A DNA stretch of 48,928 bases from an uncultured Alphaproteobacteria bacterium (GCA_949297665.1 CASFTO010000038.1:1-48928); one strand, 5' to 3'; counted from the stretch's first letter, positions 7,990-16,365 are shown. The notes: generated by a model not told the origin, from the sequence alone. Numbers and translations are program-made.

Positions 7990-8586
7990 ATGATATATGG
8001 ATATGTGCGTGTTAGTTGTGTTAAGCAAACTATTGAACATCAGGAATTTGAAATTAAAGAATACGCCGCTAAAAACGGCATTCATATTGATAATTGGGTG
8101 GAGGAAACTATTTCTTCCAGAAAGTCCTTAAAACAAAGAAAACTCGGGCAACTTTTAGACAATCTCCATGACGGAGATATTATCATTGCTTGTGAGATTT
8201 CTCGTCTTGGCCGCTCTTTGCTTGAGGTTATGGGAATTTTGCAAATATGTTTAACCAAAAATTGTCAGGTTATTACCATTAAAGAAAACTACCATCTTGG
8301 CAATGATATTCAATCACAAGTTCTTGCTTTTGCCTTTGGCTTATCGGCTCAAATTGAACGCAACCTTATCAGCCAAAGAACAAAAATATCTCTTGATAAC
8401 TTAAAGGCCTCCGGCAAACGTCTGGGAAGACCTTTCGGTGCGGAAGCTAAAAAGCTCAAATTATCTAAAAATGCTAAAAAGATTAAAGAATTGCTGGATA
8501 AAAACATACCTAAAGCACAAATTGCTCGGTTGATGGGTGTTCAAAAGATGACTTTACGCCGATTTATTACACGAATGGGGTGGTAG
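7990..8586 (+). CDS. DNA invertase B, small serine recombinase (resolvase/invertase family)
   Basis: The ATG at 7990 follows AAAAAGGAGATAAA, a strong ribosome-binding site; the longer frame from 7864 crosses the inverted repeat and is not credible. The 198-aa product has catalytic serine motif YVRVSC (about residue 9), CEISRLGRS, the E-helix SAQIERNLISQRTKIS and a C-terminal HTH_7 (ARLMGVQKMTLRRFI). It is a clear paralogue of invertase A, of equal length. It reads away from segment B, so segment orientation probably controls its own expression. Confidence 0.92.
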   Translation: MIYGYVRVSCVKQTIEHQEFEIKEYAAKNGIHIDNWVEETISSRKSLKQRKLGQLLDNLHDGDIIIACEISRLGRSLLEVMGILQICLTKNCQVITIKENYHLGNDIQSQVLAFAFGLSAQIERNLISQRTKISLDNLKASGKRLGRPFGAEAKKLKLSKNAKKIKELLDKNIPKAQIARLMGVQKMTLRRFITRMGW

Positions 8587-8587
8587 C

Positions 8588-9046
8588 CTATAAGATATCG
8601 GCTAGTTTTCCATATTCTTCCATAGTTTGAGTGATTAGGTTCTCTTCGGGAAAGCGGTAAAAAGGCACAAACATTCGTAAATATGCCTTAAGCTCTTTAT
8701 CTTTAGGTGATGTATAGGTTTTGATGTATATTTCTCCGGTTGCTTTATTCAGATATTTTATCCTAAATTTTCTTCTTTCTCCTGGATTGGGAAAGATATA
8801 ATCAAGCCCTACATCGGTTCTTGTTTCTTCTAAATAGTAATCTAACAGATTATTTACAGCAATTACTCCAAAATTATTACGGCAAAACAAATGTCCTAGT
8901 CTTCTTAATTGTTCTTTGTTCGTCTGGGCTTGGGCATAACTTATTGTTGGCAAAAACTTTATCAATGCATCAACATTGATAAAGTAATCTATATCATACT
9001 CTTCCGGATTTAAATGCAACTGTGTGGCTATGTCTTGTATTTTCAT
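8588..9046 (-). CDS. hypothetical protein, 152 aa
   Basis: Not recognised. A strong GGGGAG ribosome-binding site precedes the ATG at 9046. The protein is soluble, without signal peptide, and has a basic, beta-rich centre (RRKFRIKYLNKATGEIYIKTYTS). It ends convergently 1 bp from the stop of invertase B and is the last gene of a minus-strand set (8588-10592) that starts with a winged-helix protein. Confidence 0.6.
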   Translation of the reverse strand: MKIQDIATQLHLNPEEYDIDYFINVDALIKFLPTISYAQAQTNKEQLRRLGHLFCRNNFGVIAVNNLLDYYLEETRTDVGLDYIFPNPGERRKFRIKYLNKATGEIYIKTYTSPKDKELKAYLRMFVPFYRFPEENLITQTMEEYGKLADIL

Positions 9047-9134
9047 GGCTCTCCCCTACTTTATTTGGTATGGGATATGCCTAACCTTAAGTATGTTTTA
9101 AGTCAATACGAAAGTATCATGGTCGCTTTATCCG

Positions 9135-9452
9135 TTAGTTTCCGCTGTTTATATAAGTTTCAATATTCGCAAGGGCGTTGAGAAGATGTTGAGTGGCTTG
9201 GGGTAGTTTGCCATATCGTTTATCTTGATGAAGCTCATTAAGCCAATAATTGTAGATTTTCATCATCAAGGTCTTACATTCATTGGCAAATGCCTGTAAA
9301 TCGCTGTCTATCGTATTGATATCATCTTCTTCTAATATTTGGAATTTAGTTATTTTCTCGCCGTTTTTATCCATAAAATCACCAAAATCTTCTATTCTAT
9401 CAAAATTTTTATATCCTTTGCGGTTGCCGGTGGTTTCTAATAATACTTTCAT
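9135..9452 (-). CDS. hypothetical protein, 105 aa
   Basis: Not recognised. AAAAAGGAG precedes the ATG. The C-terminal two thirds are predicted helical, without membrane segments. It belongs to the minus-strand gene set downstream of the winged-helix protein. An accessory maintenance or replication role is only a guess from context. Confidence 0.6.
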   Translation of the reverse strand: MKVLLETTGNRKGYKNFDRIEDFGDFMDKNGEKITKFQILEEDDINTIDSDLQAFANECKTLMMKIYNYWLNELHQDKRYGKLPQATQHLLNALANIETYINSGN

Positions 9453-9538
9453 TTTTTCTCCTTTTTAATATTTATTTCCTCTAAACATTACATACAAAAC
9501 TAAAATTATCGCTTTTTGAATTTTGCAAACTAGGACTT

Positions 9539-9982
9539 CTATATCAATTCTGCCATGCGTAAATCGGCAATTGTCAGCATCATTCGGGCTTCATTGGCCA
9601 TTTTATGAGCTAAATTCCATAAATTGATACATTGTTGTTCTATACTTGCTTCGCTTTGTTCAATGTTCTTTATCTCTTCTCTATATCTGGACACCACAAA
9701 GCGGTCGCAAAGTTCATACATCGTAAAACGATATTGGGAACTAGGGTTTTCCATAGAAATTTTTTGTGTCGGAACGGATACGTTTTGTTCCATATCGTTC
9801 AGAAACGTATTTACTTCCAATTTTAGATTATAGAATTGAGCAATTTTATCTTCAAAACAGGCGGATTGCATTCTTTCTTGTAAATCTTGATTGAAATTTT
9901 GCAAACATCCCTGCCCCAGTTCTATGATTTTCATAACGTTGAGCTTAATTTGTTCTTCCGTGTTCTTATTAGTTATATTCAT
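9539..9982 (-). CDS. hypothetical helical protein, 147 aa
   Basis: Not recognised. An almost entirely helical, glutamine-rich protein. AAAGGA lies upstream of the ATG at 9982, and the start overlaps the end of the winged-helix gene by 14 nt, so the two are translationally linked. Probably a small cytosolic partner of that protein. Confidence 0.65.
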   Translation of the reverse strand: MNITNKNTEEQIKLNVMKIIELGQGCLQNFNQDLQERMQSACFEDKIAQFYNLKLEVNTFLNDMEQNVSVPTQKISMENPSSQYRFTMYELCDRFVVSRYREEIKNIEQSEASIEQQCINLWNLAHKMANEARMMLTIADLRMAELI

Positions 9983-10592
9983 TTCTTTGTCCTTTAATAT
10001 CTAATTTGCTTATCATGTTCTTGATTATGGTTTCCACGTCTTCTGTTTGTTCTTCCGCATGCGGTATTGGCTCGCTCCTAATTTCCGCTTTTTCTTCTTG
10101 AGCGAACAGCTTGGTAGTTTGTGTTTCCTTTGTAGATTGTGTTAATTGTTTCAGGGCTTCATTTTGCTTACTGATAATATCCTCTAAATACTTTATTTGT
10201 TCTTCAGCTTGCTTGAAATTGGCTTGCATCTCTTCTAGGCTTGCTTTTAATTCTTTATTTTCTCTTTGATAATAATTAGCCCATTGTTCTTGCTCGGCTA
10301 TATCTTGTTTTAGCAGGCTTTTACTGATATTGCCCATATTGACGCCATCAAGCGGTGGAAAATCCTTTCCTGAAAGGGATAAAACTCTCCTACCCTTGTC
10401 ATCTGTGATTTTGGTAATATATCCTTCACGAATAAGTTTGTTGATAATAACCTTGGTTGAATCTACCGTGCAGCCAATGACCTCTGAAATAGCTTTATTT
10501 TGAGCGTAGAATTGATGATTATTGTTGGTTCTAAACTTGATATAGGTTAATAAATATCGCTGTGTAATAGATAATTTTCTATCTTCATTCAT
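9969..10592 (-). CDS. winged-helix DNA-binding protein with C-terminal coiled coil
   Basis: The 207-aa protein carries an N-terminal winged helix (about residues 8-75: YAQNKAISEVIGCTVDSTKVIINKLIREGYI, then a wing KITDDKGRRVLSL), as in HTH_36 or replisome-organiser proteins. A long coiled coil follows (about 95-150) and then an acidic tail. An iteron-like array lies 80-225 bp upstream of its start. Either a replication-initiator-like or an autoregulatory protein binding those repeats would fit. It heads the minus-strand set ending at 8588. Confidence 0.7.
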   Translation of the reverse strand: MNEDRKLSITQRYLLTYIKFRTNNNHQFYAQNKAISEVIGCTVDSTKVIINKLIREGYITKITDDKGRRVLSLSGKDFPPLDGVNMGNISKSLLKQDIAEQEQWANYYQRENKELKASLEEMQANFKQAEEQIKYLEDIISKQNEALKQLTQSTKETQTTKLFAQEEKAEIRSEPIPHAEEQTEDVETIIKNMISKLDIKGQRNEYN

Positions 10593-10671
10593 TTTTCATC
10601 CTTTATAAATTTCACTACACAAGTATTTATCGCTGATTTTTGTAAAATTTGATTGGAACAAAAATGTATGC

Positions 10672-10816
10672 GGAAATGGCTATTTCCTCCTTTATTTGGA
10701 GGTGGAAACGGTTATTTCCGGAAAATCCCTACATAGAAACGGCAGTTTTCGGCGTGGTTAATCGTTATTTCCGATTTGGTAAATCTCTGTTTCCGCTATC
10801 GGAAACGACTATTTCC
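10672..10816. repeat. iteron-like array, consensus GGAAAYGRYTATTTCC
   Basis: Three well-conserved imperfectly palindromic 16-mers lie at 10672-10687, 10704-10719 and 10801-10816. Degenerate copies are seen at 10736-10751 and 10757-10772. The first three starts are exactly 32 bp apart (about three helical turns). GTTTCCG (10789-10795) also pairs with CGGAAAC (10800-10806). The array is upstream of the winged-helix gene and could be an iteron origin of an integrated plasmid-like element or a multi-site operator. Confidence 0.75.
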
Positions 10817-11016
10817 GTTTCTTTTTCCTGAACACCTTGTTTCATAAGGCGTTGGAGCCTTTTTTCATCCCCTATAATATAATTAAAATAGAAAAAATAT
10901 CTATTATAATAGCTTTGTGGTCCTTTTGAAGAAAATAGAATACGACAAATCAAATCCTTATTCCTAGGGAAAATATATGCTCCTTGATTTACCTCCAACA
11001 TATCAATCAAAAGCAA
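10765..11016 (-). CDS. doubtful small ORF overlapping the iteron array, 83 aa
   Basis: The first about 60 residues look protein-like (YYNRYFFYFNYIIGDEKRLQRLMKQG), but the last about 20 are just translation of the iterons. There is no family match and no clear ribosome-binding site. It may be a decayed gene that once extended across this region. Confidence 0.3.
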   Translation of the reverse strand: MLLIDMLEVNQGAYIFPRNKDLICRILFSSKGPQSYYNRYFFYFNYIIGDEKRLQRLMKQGVQEKETEIVVSDSGNRDLPNRK

Positions 11017-11087
11017 AGTAAATCGCCATTTTCAGCTCTTGGAGCAATTTAATCTCTGATTTTTACTAGGCTTAATTACGACAACAA

Positions 11088-11111
11088 AAAGGCACACTTT
11101 CGTATGCCTTT
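11088..11111 (-). terminator. candidate terminator of the DUF488/dual-OB operon
   Basis: AAAGGCA (11088-11094) pairs with TGCCTTT (11105-11111). On the minus strand the stem is followed by a T-run. It lies about 100 bp downstream of the dual-OB gene stop. Confidence 0.5.
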
Positions 11112-11210
11112 GTGAAATTACTTAATAAAGGATGTCATTATTTGTTTTGACATATATATTTATCGGAGAAATTACTCTTATTAAAGACCTATATAAATTA
11201 AACTTTAGAT

Positions 11211-11816
11211 TTATTTTATAGGAAATATTTTTGCTATAAATAGATAGTGTTTATTATTATATGGTTTTTCTGAAATACTTAGGACTATTTTACATTTTGA
11301 ACATCTAATATTTTCAGCAAAAAACTCCCTATCTGTAATGGATAAATCATAAAAATATTGGTTATTATAGGAAAATCTTGCTTTAGTTCTCTTTTCATTT
11401 TTATTATTGATGTCCGCATAAGTCCTGAAATTACATACTTCTGCTATCATTAAGGACTTGTGTATCATCTGTGCTGTATAGGGAGATACATAATAGGTAC
11501 CTTCTTTTAGTAAATTTGCATTTTCTACTGTTTCCCATATATTGTCTAGTTCATCTATACTATATATCCGATTTACTGAATTGATTTTCTCTAGTATATA
11601 ATTTTCTGTTTGAATACTCAATGGTGATGGTGTGCATGCAATATCAAGTTCCGATAATATTTCTATATGCTTTTCGTTATATGTAAATTGACGATAAGAA
11701 ATTGCATTTCCTGCCATATCGGAAACAAGTCTTATTAATCTATTTTCATCCAAATCAATTCCTGCAACACAATATCCACTATTTTTAGCTGATTTTGTTA
11801 AAACAAGAAATCTCAT
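11211..11816 (-). CDS. dual OB-domain-containing protein
   Basis: The 201-aa product starts MRFLVLTKSAKNSGYCVAGI, then LDENRLIRLVSD, the opening typical of dual-OB (Duob) proteins, which are predicted to bind nucleic acid or modified bases. The C-terminal part has a CSKCK pair. It is the last gene of a three-gene minus-strand operon behind two DUF488 genes, 23 bp after the second. The family association is moderately sure. The biochemical function is unknown; a nucleic-acid-processing or conflict role is inferred from partners. Confidence 0.65.
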   Translation of the reverse strand: MRFLVLTKSAKNSGYCVAGIDLDENRLIRLVSDMAGNAISYRQFTYNEKHIEILSELDIACTPSPLSIQTENYILEKINSVNRIYSIDELDNIWETVENANLLKEGTYYVSPYTAQMIHKSLMIAEVCNFRTYADINNKNEKRTKARFSYNNQYFYDLSITDREFFAENIRCSKCKIVLSISEKPYNNKHYLFIAKIFPIK

Positions 11817-11839
11817 ATTTTTTCCCTTTATTTAATGAG

Positions 11840-12286
11840 TTAGAGATGAATAATCTCTATATTTTGTGATAAATTATTTTTTAAATATTCTGCTAATAAC
11901 CTTCTATGGCAATGATTTGCTTTTTCTTCACTGCATAAAAGGCAAATTGTCTCTTTATTTAAATCTACAATTGTTGAAAATAATTTTTTTACATTTCTTT
12001 CTTCTAATAATTTATAATACTCTATCTCATACTTATCCCAAGATATTTTGCTATTTTTATAATCATCCAGAATTTGCTTGGTTGGAGCCAATTTTATTGA
12101 ATGAATATATTTAACATTTAATATTCTCTTTAAAAAAAAGCATAAATCATCTTTTTTTGTATATCCGGCTAATTGAGATACATTATTTAACCTAATATCA
12201 AGCAATGTTGTAATTTTAGCTTTTTCTAATAGAGAAAAAAATTGTTCTGCATTTTTCTTTGTAAAACCAATTGTATAGATTTTCAT
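11840..12286 (-). CDS. DUF488 family protein (second copy)
   Basis: The 148-aa protein shows the DUF488 pattern: YTIGFTKKNAEQFFSLL at the start, TTLLDIRLNN, and the C-terminal ICLLCSEEKANHCHRRLLAEYL with conserved Cys and His-x-x-His-Arg-like residues. The family is predicted to be an enzyme acting on nucleic acids, but its reaction is not established. Its ATG overlaps the stop of the upstream DUF488 gene by 4 nt (ATGA), so they are translationally coupled. Confidence 0.82.
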   Translation of the reverse strand: MKIYTIGFTKKNAEQFFSLLEKAKITTLLDIRLNNVSQLAGYTKKDDLCFFLKRILNVKYIHSIKLAPTKQILDDYKNSKISWDKYEIEYYKLLEERNVKKLFSTIVDLNKETICLLCSEEKANHCHRRLLAEYLKNNLSQNIEIIHL

Positions 12287-12888
12287 TTATTTGCTCCATT
12301 TCCTTTATATCCTATTTCAAGATTCTTAAGATGATAAGCTTCTGATATTTGCTCTTCCTGTGTTTGCAAAAAACTAGGTTCAAGTTTGTATTCCTGAAGC
12401 AATCTCATATCAATATCTTTTTGACTTATCGTATTTTTATTTTGTAGTATATGATGAATTTTAAAACCTTGCAATGACAAAGCCCGTGAAATCATAATAG
12501 TTCTATGACAACTTATAGGGTCTTTTTCCGCACACATAAGTACAAATTTATAATTTAGGTCTAATCCCTTTTTTATTTTTTCTACACCACTTATAAATTC
12601 TGAACTTTGGGTAAATTTTTCAAAATCCAAACACCCTGAATTATTATAATATTTTCTATTTTCTTGGCGTGCTCCAAATTCTTTTGCGTAATTTCTGTAT
12701 ATAATTTTATTTTTCGTTAGAAATGGTTCTAGTAACGAACGAGAGTAAAACTCATAAAATTCAGAAGCTACCGGATAACTTCTAACATCTATGAGACATG
12801 ATATTTTATATTGTTTCAATACAGATAAGAATTCCTCAGGAGATGGAAAAGCTGTATAGCCGATTGTATAAATTTCGTATTCTTGCAT
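12283..12888 (-). CDS. DUF488 family protein (first copy)
   Basis: The 201-aa protein has the DUF488 hallmarks YTIGYTAFPSPEEFLSVL, CLIDVRSYPVAS, and VLMCAEKDPISCHRTIM, plus a C-terminal extension of about 45 residues. It is the first gene of the operon DUF488-DUF488-dual OB. Two diverged DUF488 copies side by side suggest a heteromer. It sits in the accessory island, close to an AIPR protein, which makes a defence-type role plausible but unproven. Confidence 0.85.
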   Translation of the reverse strand: MQEYEIYTIGYTAFPSPEEFLSVLKQYKISCLIDVRSYPVASEFYEFYSRSLLEPFLTKNKIIYRNYAKEFGARQENRKYYNNSGCLDFEKFTQSSEFISGVEKIKKGLDLNYKFVLMCAEKDPISCHRTIMISRALSLQGFKIHHILQNKNTISQKDIDMRLLQEYKLEPSFLQTQEEQISEAYHLKNLEIGYKGNGANK

Positions 12889-13049
12889 TTTTATTACTTG
12901 CCTATTAATTCTCTAATAAACTGTATTATGGTACTTAATATCCCATCTAAAATCAATAGAAAACTTGTATTATATATTACATTTTCAACCACTCAAATTA
13001 AATTGCTGCAGAATCAATACATTACATGACAAAATGTTTAAAAAAGGCC

Positions 13050-13078
13050 TTGACTATAGCTAAAAGTGACGCTATGTC
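13050..13078 (+). promoter_or_regulatory. sigma70-like promoter for DUF3768-recombinase operon
   Basis: TTGACT (13050-13055), a 17-bp spacer and TATGTC (13073-13078). The predicted transcript start near 13085 rules out the upstream in-frame start at 13066 and supports the ATG at 13108. Confidence 0.6.
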
Positions 13079-13107
13079 CCTCTCATAACAAAATTATGGA
13101 GATTCAA

Positions 13108-13452
13108 ATGGTTGATAATATCCCTCAAGAACAAGCAGCAAAAATTGCTAAATTAAATGATGCCTTTAGAAAAGACCCTACTCAAGGATTTATAATGCTT
13201 AGCCAAGGAATGCGAGCTAATCGCTTGGTGGATATTGATGCCATTATGGAAATGTTTCGCACTTATAATGATTTTAATGAAAATAACGACCCTTACGGCG
13301 AACATGATTTTGGTGCTTTTACATTCAAAGGCCAAAAGATTTTCTGGAAAATTGATTACTTTGATAAAGATTTAACAGGTTTAAGTCCTGATGCTTCCAA
13401 TGCGAAGATAACAACCAGAGTTGCCACAATTATGTATGCCGAAGAGTATTAA
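13108..13452 (+). CDS. DUF3768 domain-containing protein
   Basis: A 114-aa protein from the ATG at 13108, with TGGAG upstream. It has the characteristic DUF3768 sequence: IAKLNDAFRKD, then NNDPYGEHDFGAF, FWKIDYFDKDL, SPDASNAKITTRVATIMYAEEY. The family is common on alphaproteobacterial plasmids and islands; its function is unknown. The tyrosine recombinase starts 16 bp after its stop, in the same operon. Confidence 0.88.
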   Translation: MVDNIPQEQAAKIAKLNDAFRKDPTQGFIMLSQGMRANRLVDIDAIMEMFRTYNDFNENNDPYGEHDFGAFTFKGQKIFWKIDYFDKDLTGLSPDASNAKITTRVATIMYAEEY

Positions 13453-13468
13453 CGGCAAGGAGAAATAA

Positions 13469-14050
13469 ATGGTAAATGATGTATTTGTTGATGATAAGAA
13501 AATTAAAGACATTCTAACTTATATTAACGGTATCAGACATTCCGAACAAATTCGCATGATGTTTCTTTGCAGTTTTAACGGACTTCGCTCTATTAACTTT
13601 GCTTATCTGCAAGTTAAAGATGTTTATACCGCTGAATTTAAGGTTAAAGATGCAATTTGTTTGAATGACGATAAAAACAAAGGAAAGTATAAATGCACCT
13701 ATTACCTCAATAGCCAAATGAAAAAAGAGTTCGCCGAATATTTAAAGTATTTAAGAAAGAAACATAAAGAAGTGCTTGCTAATACTTATCTTTTTACTTC
13801 TCAAAAACAAAATAAGCCCTACTCTCGTTCTAGCATCAGCAGGCTCTTTGCGGCGATTTATCATAAATTCAGCATTCAAGGAGCAAGCCACTTAGGTAGG
13901 CATCTTTTCGTGTCCAAATTGGTCAATTCCGGTGTAAATATCTGTTTAGTGCAAAAACTGGCTAATCATAGAAATATCTCCACCACCCAAAGATATTTCA
14001 ATTACAACGAACATATGCTTGCTAACGCCGTTGAAAACGTGAAGATTTAA
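13469..14050 (+). CDS. short tyrosine recombinase (FimB/Xer-like catalytic domain only)
   Basis: A 193-aa protein with AAGGAG upstream of the ATG. The catalytic set is visible: Arg in FNGLRSIN, His and Arg in HLGRHLF, His in ANHRN, and the tyrosine in TTQRYFNY. It lacks the N-terminal core-binding domain of phage integrases. Its size matches FimB/FimE-type invertases or plasmid resolvases. It may be the active recombinase of this island, or act on a local site such as the palindrome at 14100-14116. Confidence 0.85.
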   Translation: MVNDVFVDDKKIKDILTYINGIRHSEQIRMMFLCSFNGLRSINFAYLQVKDVYTAEFKVKDAICLNDDKNKGKYKCTYYLNSQMKKEFAEYLKYLRKKHKEVLANTYLFTSQKQNKPYSRSSISRLFAAIYHKFSIQGASHLGRHLFVSKLVNSGVNICLVQKLANHRNISTTQRYFNYNEHMLANAVENVKI

Positions 14051-14092
14051 ACTTGTTCAAATTAGAGATATTTTGTATATCCGTGTGTATTT

Positions 14093-14116
14093 TAACTAAA
14101 TTAGTATCTAACTAAT
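14093..14116. repeat. palindromic cluster behind the tyrosine recombinase
   Basis: ATTAGT (14100-14105) and ACTAAT (14111-14116) form a dyad with a 5-bp centre. A further ACTAA lies just upstream. It is in the 224-bp gap between the recombinase and the AIPR gene, which otherwise shows only AT-rich sequence. It could be a recombinase or regulator site. Confidence 0.3.
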
Positions 14117-14274
14117 GAAGTTTCTCTATATATGTTCTGAAATACTATTAAACAATATATCTTCTTTTTAGATTTTTATTTTTTATTAAACATTTTTGTT
14201 ACATAATTTCGTTATGGAGTTTTAAATTTCTTTAATATGGTTTTATTCTATACTATGAGTTATAGGAGAGTTAT

Positions 14275-16149
14275 ATGTTAGATACATTACATTATACTGA
14301 TAAACAGAAATATCAAGATATAAAGTCTTATTGTGATAAGAAATATGAAAATGACAAATTTGAAGTGTCTTTTATAAAGTTATGTTTAACAATACTTTTT
14401 CCCGAATGTTTAAATTATAATAGTGATGATAGTATTGATGATGCCATTGATGGATTAGGTAGTAATGATTTAGGAATTGATGCTTTTTTAAAAGATGAAA
14501 GTTCTAAAACAATGATCTTTTGTCAATTTAAAACATCTAAAAACGAAAAAACTTCTATAGATCCTAAAGATATAAGTTATTTTAAAAATATGGGAGAACG
14601 AATAGAGGATTGTGAAACTCATACTAATAAAAGGGTTCTTGATATAGTTCAAGAATATAAGGATTTAAAAAAGAAAGACTACAAAAGTGAATATTATTTC
14701 ATTACATCATATAATTTATCTAAAGAACCTATTGAAAAATTAAAAAATGACAATTACCATATATTAACATTAAATGATATTTTTGATAAATATCAAACAT
14801 ATAAATCAGAAACAAGCTCCAATGAATTAGAAGAATGTTTGGTTGATTTGTATAATAATACAAATGGAAAAGATATTCCTTATTATACGTTTCAGTTGGA
14901 AAGAATGGGAACTAAAAAAACCATAGTCAGTATATTAAATGGTAGAAGTATTATAACTATTTATAAGAAACATAAAAAGGAATTGTTTGAAAGAAATGTT
15001 CGTTTTTTCTTAGGAAATAGAGGTATCAATAAGAATATTATAGCAACAGCTCTGAAAGAGCCTGAATATTTTTATTATTATAATAATGGCATAACTATCA
15101 CGTGTGAAAAATTTGAAAAAAGTGGTAGATATACTCTTAAATTAACTAAACCGCAAATTATTAACGGTGCTCAAACCGTTTGTTCAATTTATGATGCTTA
15201 CGAACAGAAAATAAAAGAAACAGATGAAAAAACAGCAGAAAAGCATTTTTCAAAATTATATATTTTAGCTAGGATCATCGAAACAACAAAAAATAAAGGA
15301 AACTTTGCTCAGAATGTTACTCAATATAATAATACTCAAAATAAGATATTGGATCAAGATTTTTATGCCAATAGTAGAATACAGCAAGATTTGCATGCAA
15401 AATTGGAACAGGAAGGGTATTTTTATGAAAATAAAAGAAATGAATTTGAAATTTTACCTAGCGATATTAAGAAAAAATATCAAGATAAATTGATAAAATT
15501 GGGTGATATAACTCCTTTATATTGTTGTTTTAAAGAGCAAAATAACTCAGCTGGATCACATAAGAAAAATTTATTTGAAAAGGATAAATTTGATGAAATA
15601 TTTTCGCAAGATTGCATTACTGCGAAAGAAGTTGCATCTATTATATTCGTATATAATTTGCATAAAATTTTAAAAGATATAAAACGCCAGCTTAATGAAT
15701 ATAGTAAAGGTAAAGAACCAGAAGCAAAGGGAGAATACACTCTTCAAATTCAAAAAGTTGTAACATCAAAATATTTACAAATTCTTAGAGACAGTAGCTG
15801 TCTAGAAAAAGATAAAGCTGAGAAAATAATGCAAGAATTTGATGCTATAAAGCAACCTTATGTTATAATTGCTGTTATTTCGTGTATTTTAAGCAGAGCT
15901 AACGTCAAAATTGAAAAGTACTATAAAGATTTTGCTTTATATGAAACAATACAGCAGCATTGGTTAAAGAAAATTGCAAATATAATTTATGACATCTTTG
16001 TAAAAAATAGTGCGATTGGTGATAATGTAATTAACTACTATAAGTCTAGAGATTTGATTAGAGATTTTAATGATTATCTTGATGAACAAGAGAGTAGAGA
16101 AGATAAAACCGTTAAGGATCTGTTTCCATTTTCAATATCAGAAGCATGA
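14275..16149 (+). CDS. AIPR family protein (abortive infection phage resistance)
   Basis: The 624-aa protein has an N-terminal restriction-endonuclease-like segment (GID at about 67-69, then QFKTS with Gln84 and Lys86, a PD-(D/E)XK-like pattern) and the AIPR core: FFLGNRGINKNI (244-255), YYYNNGITITC (267-277) and INGAQTV (296-302). AIPR proteins are linked to phage defence by abortive infection. GGAG lies upstream of the ATG. Base composition is even more AT-rich than its neighbours, which suggests transfer. It appears to be a single-gene defence module. Confidence 0.88.
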   Translation: MLDTLHYTDKQKYQDIKSYCDKKYENDKFEVSFIKLCLTILFPECLNYNSDDSIDDAIDGLGSNDLGIDAFLKDESSKTMIFCQFKTSKNEKTSIDPKDISYFKNMGERIEDCETHTNKRVLDIVQEYKDLKKKDYKSEYYFITSYNLSKEPIEKLKNDNYHILTLNDIFDKYQTYKSETSSNELEECLVDLYNNTNGKDIPYYTFQLERMGTKKTIVSILNGRSIITIYKKHKKELFERNVRFFLGNRGINKNIIATALKEPEYFYYYNNGITITCEKFEKSGRYTLKLTKPQIINGAQTVCSIYDAYEQKIKETDEKTAEKHFSKLYILARIIETTKNKGNFAQNVTQYNNTQNKILDQDFYANSRIQQDLHAKLEQEGYFYENKRNEFEILPSDIKKKYQDKLIKLGDITPLYCCFKEQNNSAGSHKKNLFEKDKFDEIFSQDCITAKEVASIIFVYNLHKILKDIKRQLNEYSKGKEPEAKGEYTLQIQKVVTSKYLQILRDSSCLEKDKAEKIMQEFDAIKQPYVIIAVISCILSRANVKIEKYYKDFALYETIQQHWLKKIANIIYDIFVKNSAIGDNVINYYKSRDLIRDFNDYLDEQESREDKTVKDLFPFSISEA

Positions 16150-16254
16150 CCTAATTTTAGGTTTTCTTGTAATATAATAAAGTATTTTATATGATTAGTT
16201 TTCTAAATATGTAATCTTATTCATTTTAGTTCCTAATTTGCAAAAAAATTGTAA

Positions 16255-16365
16255 AATGTCAAACAAAATGAGGATTTTTGACTTATTTTGACATTTTTGC
16301 ATGACCGTATTTTTGAGCCTTTGACTGCCCCTATATTTTTCAACACTTTCCAAGATAATGTCAAA
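16255..16365. repeat. clustered TGTCAAA/TTTGACA motifs
   Basis: In the 345-bp region between convergent genes, AATGTCAAA occurs at 16255-16263 and 16357-16365, its reverse complement TTTGACATT at 16287-16295, and related TTTGAC near 16276 and 16319. Apart from these motifs the gap 16150-16494 shows nothing else. They could be binding sites or a decayed element end. Confidence 0.4.

Noticed and set aside
10672..10816. Possible CRISPR array
   Set aside because: Units are 16 bp with degenerate copies and short, irregular spacers, and no cas genes are present; iterons or operators fit better.
13066..13107. N-terminal extension of the DUF3768 protein
   Set aside because: It lies within or upstream of the predicted promoter -10 and transcript start.
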